From assembly GCA_030539135.1 (NCBI GenBank), contig JAUNSQ010000063.1, positions 1 through 8,675 on the forward strand: a stretch of 8,675 nt of DNA, read 5' to 3'. The position numbers and the translations under genes are program-made. This DNA is from Synergistaceae bacterium. GTDB lineage: Bacteria; Synergistota; Synergistia; Synergistales; Synergistaceae. This document shows positions 7,126-8,675 of the stretch, piece by piece. A model generated the notes under the pieces. That model was not told the DNA's origin. It did no database searches and saw only the letters and a list, made by a program, of their open reading frames with translations. Numbering within the stretch: position 1 is the first letter of the stretch; each line of letters starts with the position of its first letter.

Positions 7126-7329
7126 CTACAGCTTCTCTACGTCAGAAGCCTGCGGGCCTTTGCTGCCCTGGGTGATCTCGAAAGAGACTTTCTGTCCCTC
7201 GTCAAGCGTCTTAAAGCCGTCGCCCTGGATCGCACTGAAGTGCACGAATACGTCGTTGCCTTCGTCAGTCGTGATGAATCCATAGCCCTTTGTTGCGTTA
7301 AACCATTTTACTGTACCGTTGCTTTTCAA
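7126..7329 (-). CDS. Cold-shock domain protein (CspA family), TTG start
   Basis: A 67-residue single cold-shock domain, the usual size for the CspA family of small cytoplasmic single-strand RNA/DNA-binding proteins that act as RNA chaperones. It has the N-terminal GTVKWFNATKGYGFI with RNP1 (KGYGFIT) and RNP2 (DVFVHFSAI), and the family-typical end GPQASDVEKL. I place the start at TTG (7327-7329), giving MKSNGTVKWFN, because GGGAGG (7337-7342) sits 7 bases upstream and the family starts here. An upstream in-frame ATG at 7363-7365 would add 12 hydrophobic residues encoded by the Shine-Dalgarno region and leader. It has its own promoter and a strong terminator, so it is monocistronic. Whether it is cold-induced or constitutive cannot be told. 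Confidence 0.95.
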   Translation of the reverse strand: MKSNGTVKWFNATKGYGFITTDEGNDVFVHFSAIQGDGFKTLDEGQKVSFEITQGSKGPQASDVEKL

Positions 7330-7336
7330 AGTGTTG

Positions 7337-7342
7337 CCTCCC
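7337..7342 (-). promoter_or_regulatory. Ribosome binding site that fixes the csp TTG start
   Basis: GGGAGG on the minus strand, 7 bases before TTG at 7329. It is the only strong Shine-Dalgarno near the 5' end of csp and rules against the longer ATG-initiated reading, which would run through it. Confidence 0.85.
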
Positions 7343-7359
7343 AACAGGAAATATATATA

Positions 7360-7372
7360 TGTCAAGCATATT
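7360..7372 (-). repeat. 13-base direct repeat, promoter-proximal copy
   Basis: AATATGCTTGACA on the minus strand, identical to the copy 49 bases upstream. It contains a TTGACA, but the position 17 bases on is the GGGAGG ribosome binding site, so this copy is not a usable -35 box. It lies inside the predicted csp leader. Confidence 0.8.
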
Positions 7373-7385
7373 GCTCAACTTGCTC

Positions 7386-7414
7386 ACTTTAAACTTATCT
7401 AAGATAATTGTCAA
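7386..7414 (-). promoter_or_regulatory. csp promoter
   Basis: On the minus strand a perfect -35 TTGACA (7409-7414) and TAAAGT (7386-7391, four of six consensus bases) are separated by exactly 17 bases. The predicted start near 7379 gives a leader of about 50 bases, shorter than the long thermosensing leader of E. coli cspA. Confidence 0.65.
7395..7407. promoter_or_regulatory. Palindrome in the csp promoter spacer, possible operator
   Basis: TTATCTTAGATAA (minus strand) is a 13-base palindrome: two six-base arms around one central base. It fills most of the 17-base spacer between the csp -35 and -10 boxes. A dimeric regulator bound here would overlap RNA polymerase. No cognate regulator is visible in the window. 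Confidence 0.45.
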
Positions 7415-7421
7415 GCATATT
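7409..7421 (-). repeat. 13-base direct repeat, promoter-distal copy including the csp -35 box
   Basis: AATATGCTTGACA on the minus strand; its last six bases are the csp -35 hexamer. It is identical to the copy at 7360-7372. Confidence 0.8.
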
Positions 7422-7586
7422 TTAGAATATTCATTCGCTTGCCGTTTATATTTCTAAAAATCACGCAGGAATTTGGCGCGACAAAATGACACAAAGAAAT
7501 TCGATACAATTTAAAGATTTTTGACATAAGACAGCTAAATCTAAAAATATTTATCGTTATTTCACCGTCAACCTAATACAAAACAC

Positions 7587-7614
7587 TTGTCTGATTTTCT
7601 TTGACCAATATAAT
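7587..7614 (+). promoter_or_regulatory. clpB promoter
   Basis: TTGTCT (7587-7592, four of six consensus bases), a 16-base spacer and a perfect TATAAT (7609-7614) lie about 50 bases before the clpB ATG. It looks like a housekeeping sigma promoter. No heat-shock sigma signature is evident and no CIRCE operator is present, so how clpB is heat-regulated here is not shown. Confidence 0.6.
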
Positions 7615-7662
7615 ATCAGTACATAGTCAGTAATGGTTAATTATACCCGAGGAGGGATAGCT

Positions 7663-8675
7663 ATGAATATGAACAAATTGACTCAGAAGTCCCAAGAAGC
7701 CTTTTACGAGGCGCAGAACATCGCTATAAAGCACGGACATCAGGAGGTGGACGGCGAACATCTCGCGCTTGCCCTGCTCACGCAGGAGAACGGGCTTATC
7801 CCAAAGCTGCTCGGCAAGATGGACCTTCCTGTCGAGAACATCGTGAACTCCATCGAAATGGAGCTGCGCAAACGTCCGCGAGTGTCGGGCGCGGGGCAGG
7901 AGGCCGGGAAGATATATGTCTCACAGCGTCTTTCGCAGCTGCTCGTCAAAGCGGAGGAAGAGGCGGACGCTCTGAAGGACGAATATGTGTCCGTCGAGCA
8001 TCTATTTCTCGCCCTGTTGTCAGAGGGGAACGCGACGCCATGCGGCAAGATATTCTCGACCTTTACCCTGACCAAAGAGAAATTTCTTAAAACCCTCTCC
8101 GAAGTGCGCGGCAATCAGAGGGTCACGAGCGACAACCCGGAGGACACTTACGACGTCCTCGAAAAATACGGGCGCGACTTGGTCAAGGCGGCCCGCGACA
8201 ACAAGCTCGACCCCGTCATCGGACGCGACGAGGAGATACGCCGCGTGATAAGGATACTGAGCCGCAAGACGAAGAATAACCCCGTGCTCATCGGAGAACC
8301 GGGCGTCGGCAAGACGGCCATCGTAGAGGGGCTCGCGCTGCGCATCCTGCGCGGCGATGTGCCCGAGGGACTGAAAGACCGCTCGATATTCGCTCTGGAC
8401 ATGGGCTCGCTGCTCGCGGGCACAAAGTTCCGCGGCGAGTTCGAAGAGCGCCTCAAATCCGTGCTCAATGAAGTGAAGAAGAGCGAGGGGCGCGTGATAC
8501 TGTTCATCGACGAGCTGCACACTATCGTCGGCGCGGGCAAGGCCGAGGGCGCGATCGACGCGGGCAACATGCTGAAACCGATGCTCGCGCGCGGAGAGCT
8601 CCACTGCATAGGGGCGACGACGCTTGAGGAATATCGCAACTATATAGAAAAGGACGCGGCGCTGGAGCGTCGTTT
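7663..8675 (+). CDS. clpB: ATP-dependent disaggregase ClpB (Hsp100), N-terminal part; continues past the window
   Basis: The first 337 complete codons of a Hsp100 AAA+ chaperone that, with DnaK, pulls polypeptides out of aggregates. The reading frame stays open to the right edge, so about 60% of a normal ClpB (roughly 860 residues) is missing. A double-repeat Clp N domain spans about 1-145 (SQEAFYEAQNIA, then VSVEHLFLALL). The first nucleotide-binding domain follows, with ENPVIGRDEE-type entry (LDPVIGRDEEIRRVIRIL), Walker A GEPGVGKT (211-218, Lys217) and Walker B VILFIDE (Asp283, Glu284). The pore and linker region contains GTKFRGEFEERL, GAIDAGNMLKP and GELHCIGATTLEEYR, which point to ClpB rather than ClpA or ClpC. 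The ATG at 7663 is supported by GGAGG (7651-7655) 7 bases upstream; an ATG two codons later is too far. It is transcribed divergently from csp. Confidence 0.95.
   Translation, partial: MNMNKLTQKSQEAFYEAQNIAIKHGHQEVDGEHLALALLTQENGLIPKLLGKMDLPVENIVNSIEMELRKRPRVSGAGQEAGKIYVSQRLSQLLVKAEEEADALKDEYVSVEHLFLALLSEGNATPCGKIFSTFTLTKEKFLKTLSEVRGNQRVTSDNPEDTYDVLEKYGRDLVKAARDNKLDPVIGRDEEIRRVIRILSRKTKNNPVLIGEPGVGKTAIVEGLALRILRGDVPEGLKDRSIFALDMGSLLAGTKFRGEFEERLKSVLNEVKKSEGRVILFIDELHTIVGAGKAEGAIDAGNMLKPMLARGELHCIGATTLEEYRNYIEKDAALERR

Larger units (their letters stand above)
7330..7662. other. Divergent AT-rich control region between csp and clpB
   Basis: No credible gene is present in these 333 bases. The left part holds the csp leader, promoter, a palindrome and a repeated 13-mer; the right part holds the clpB promoter and leader. 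The middle (about 7425-7585) is AT-rich with no feature I can support beyond an isolated TTGACA at 7521-7526 that lacks a good -10 partner. No CIRCE element (TTAGCACTC/GAGTGCTAA) was found. Confidence 0.8.

Noticed and set aside
7521..7550. A second plus-strand promoter based on the perfect TTGACA at 7521-7526.
   Set aside because: At spacers of 16-19 bases the following hexamers (such as AAATAT) are poor -10 boxes.
7330..7662. CIRCE heat-shock operator upstream of clpB.
   Set aside because: No TTAGCACTC/GAGTGCTAA inverted repeat, even in degenerate form, could be found.
8020..8639. Minus-strand open frames of 194 and 163 codons within clpB.
   Set aside because: The plus strand encodes well-conserved ClpB throughout; these arise from its high-GC codon use.
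1..8675. CRISPR arrays, insertion sequences or prophage genes.
   Set aside because: No regularly spaced repeats, transposase or phage-like reading frames are visible; the tRNA is next to housekeeping genes and shows no attachment-site duplicate within the window.

Overview
The window is a bacterial chromosomal segment with tightly packed housekeeping and stress genes and no sign of mobile DNA. Genes of moderate GC content sit beside sharply AT-rich intergenic regions. ATA is a common isoleucine codon even in clpB, and strong GGAGG-type ribosome binding sites precede most genes. The gene content (a LonC-like protease joined to an endonuclease III homologue, and a tandem pair of short PPDK_N proteins) makes me think of Synergistota such as Cloacibacillus. 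That assignment is a low-confidence inference; no marker in the window fixes the taxonomy.

Layout from left to right. The 3'-truncated tRNA-Leu(UAA) lies at 1-71 on the minus strand; its promoter overlaps the end of the next gene. The nth-like DNA glycosylase (100-783, minus) follows. Its start codon overlaps by one base the stop codon of a Lon-family S16 protease (783-3329, minus), so the two form a coupled pair. After a 145-base gap come two paralogous ATP-grasp (PPDK_N) proteins of about 575 residues (3475-5214 and 5230-6945, minus), 15 bases apart and apparently one operon. A rho-independent terminator at 7060-7091 separates them from a cold-shock gene (7126-7329, minus, TTG start). A 333-base AT-rich region (7330-7662) carries divergent promoters for csp and for clpB, which runs off the right edge (7663 onward, plus).

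How the genes may work together. Lon-like protease, ClpB and Csp all deal with protein or RNA quality under stress, and Nth repairs oxidised DNA bases, so the window leans towards stress and maintenance. The two ATP-grasp proteins are the least understood part. They keep the nucleotide-binding half of pyruvate phosphate dikinase/PEP synthase but lack the phosphohistidine and pyruvate/PEP domains. In their place they carry a conserved C-terminal region with PGR(W/I)GSSNP and PELSYGTHFF motifs. The two copies differ at several motif positions, which suggests a division of labour. This pair is the best candidate in the window for undescribed biochemistry.
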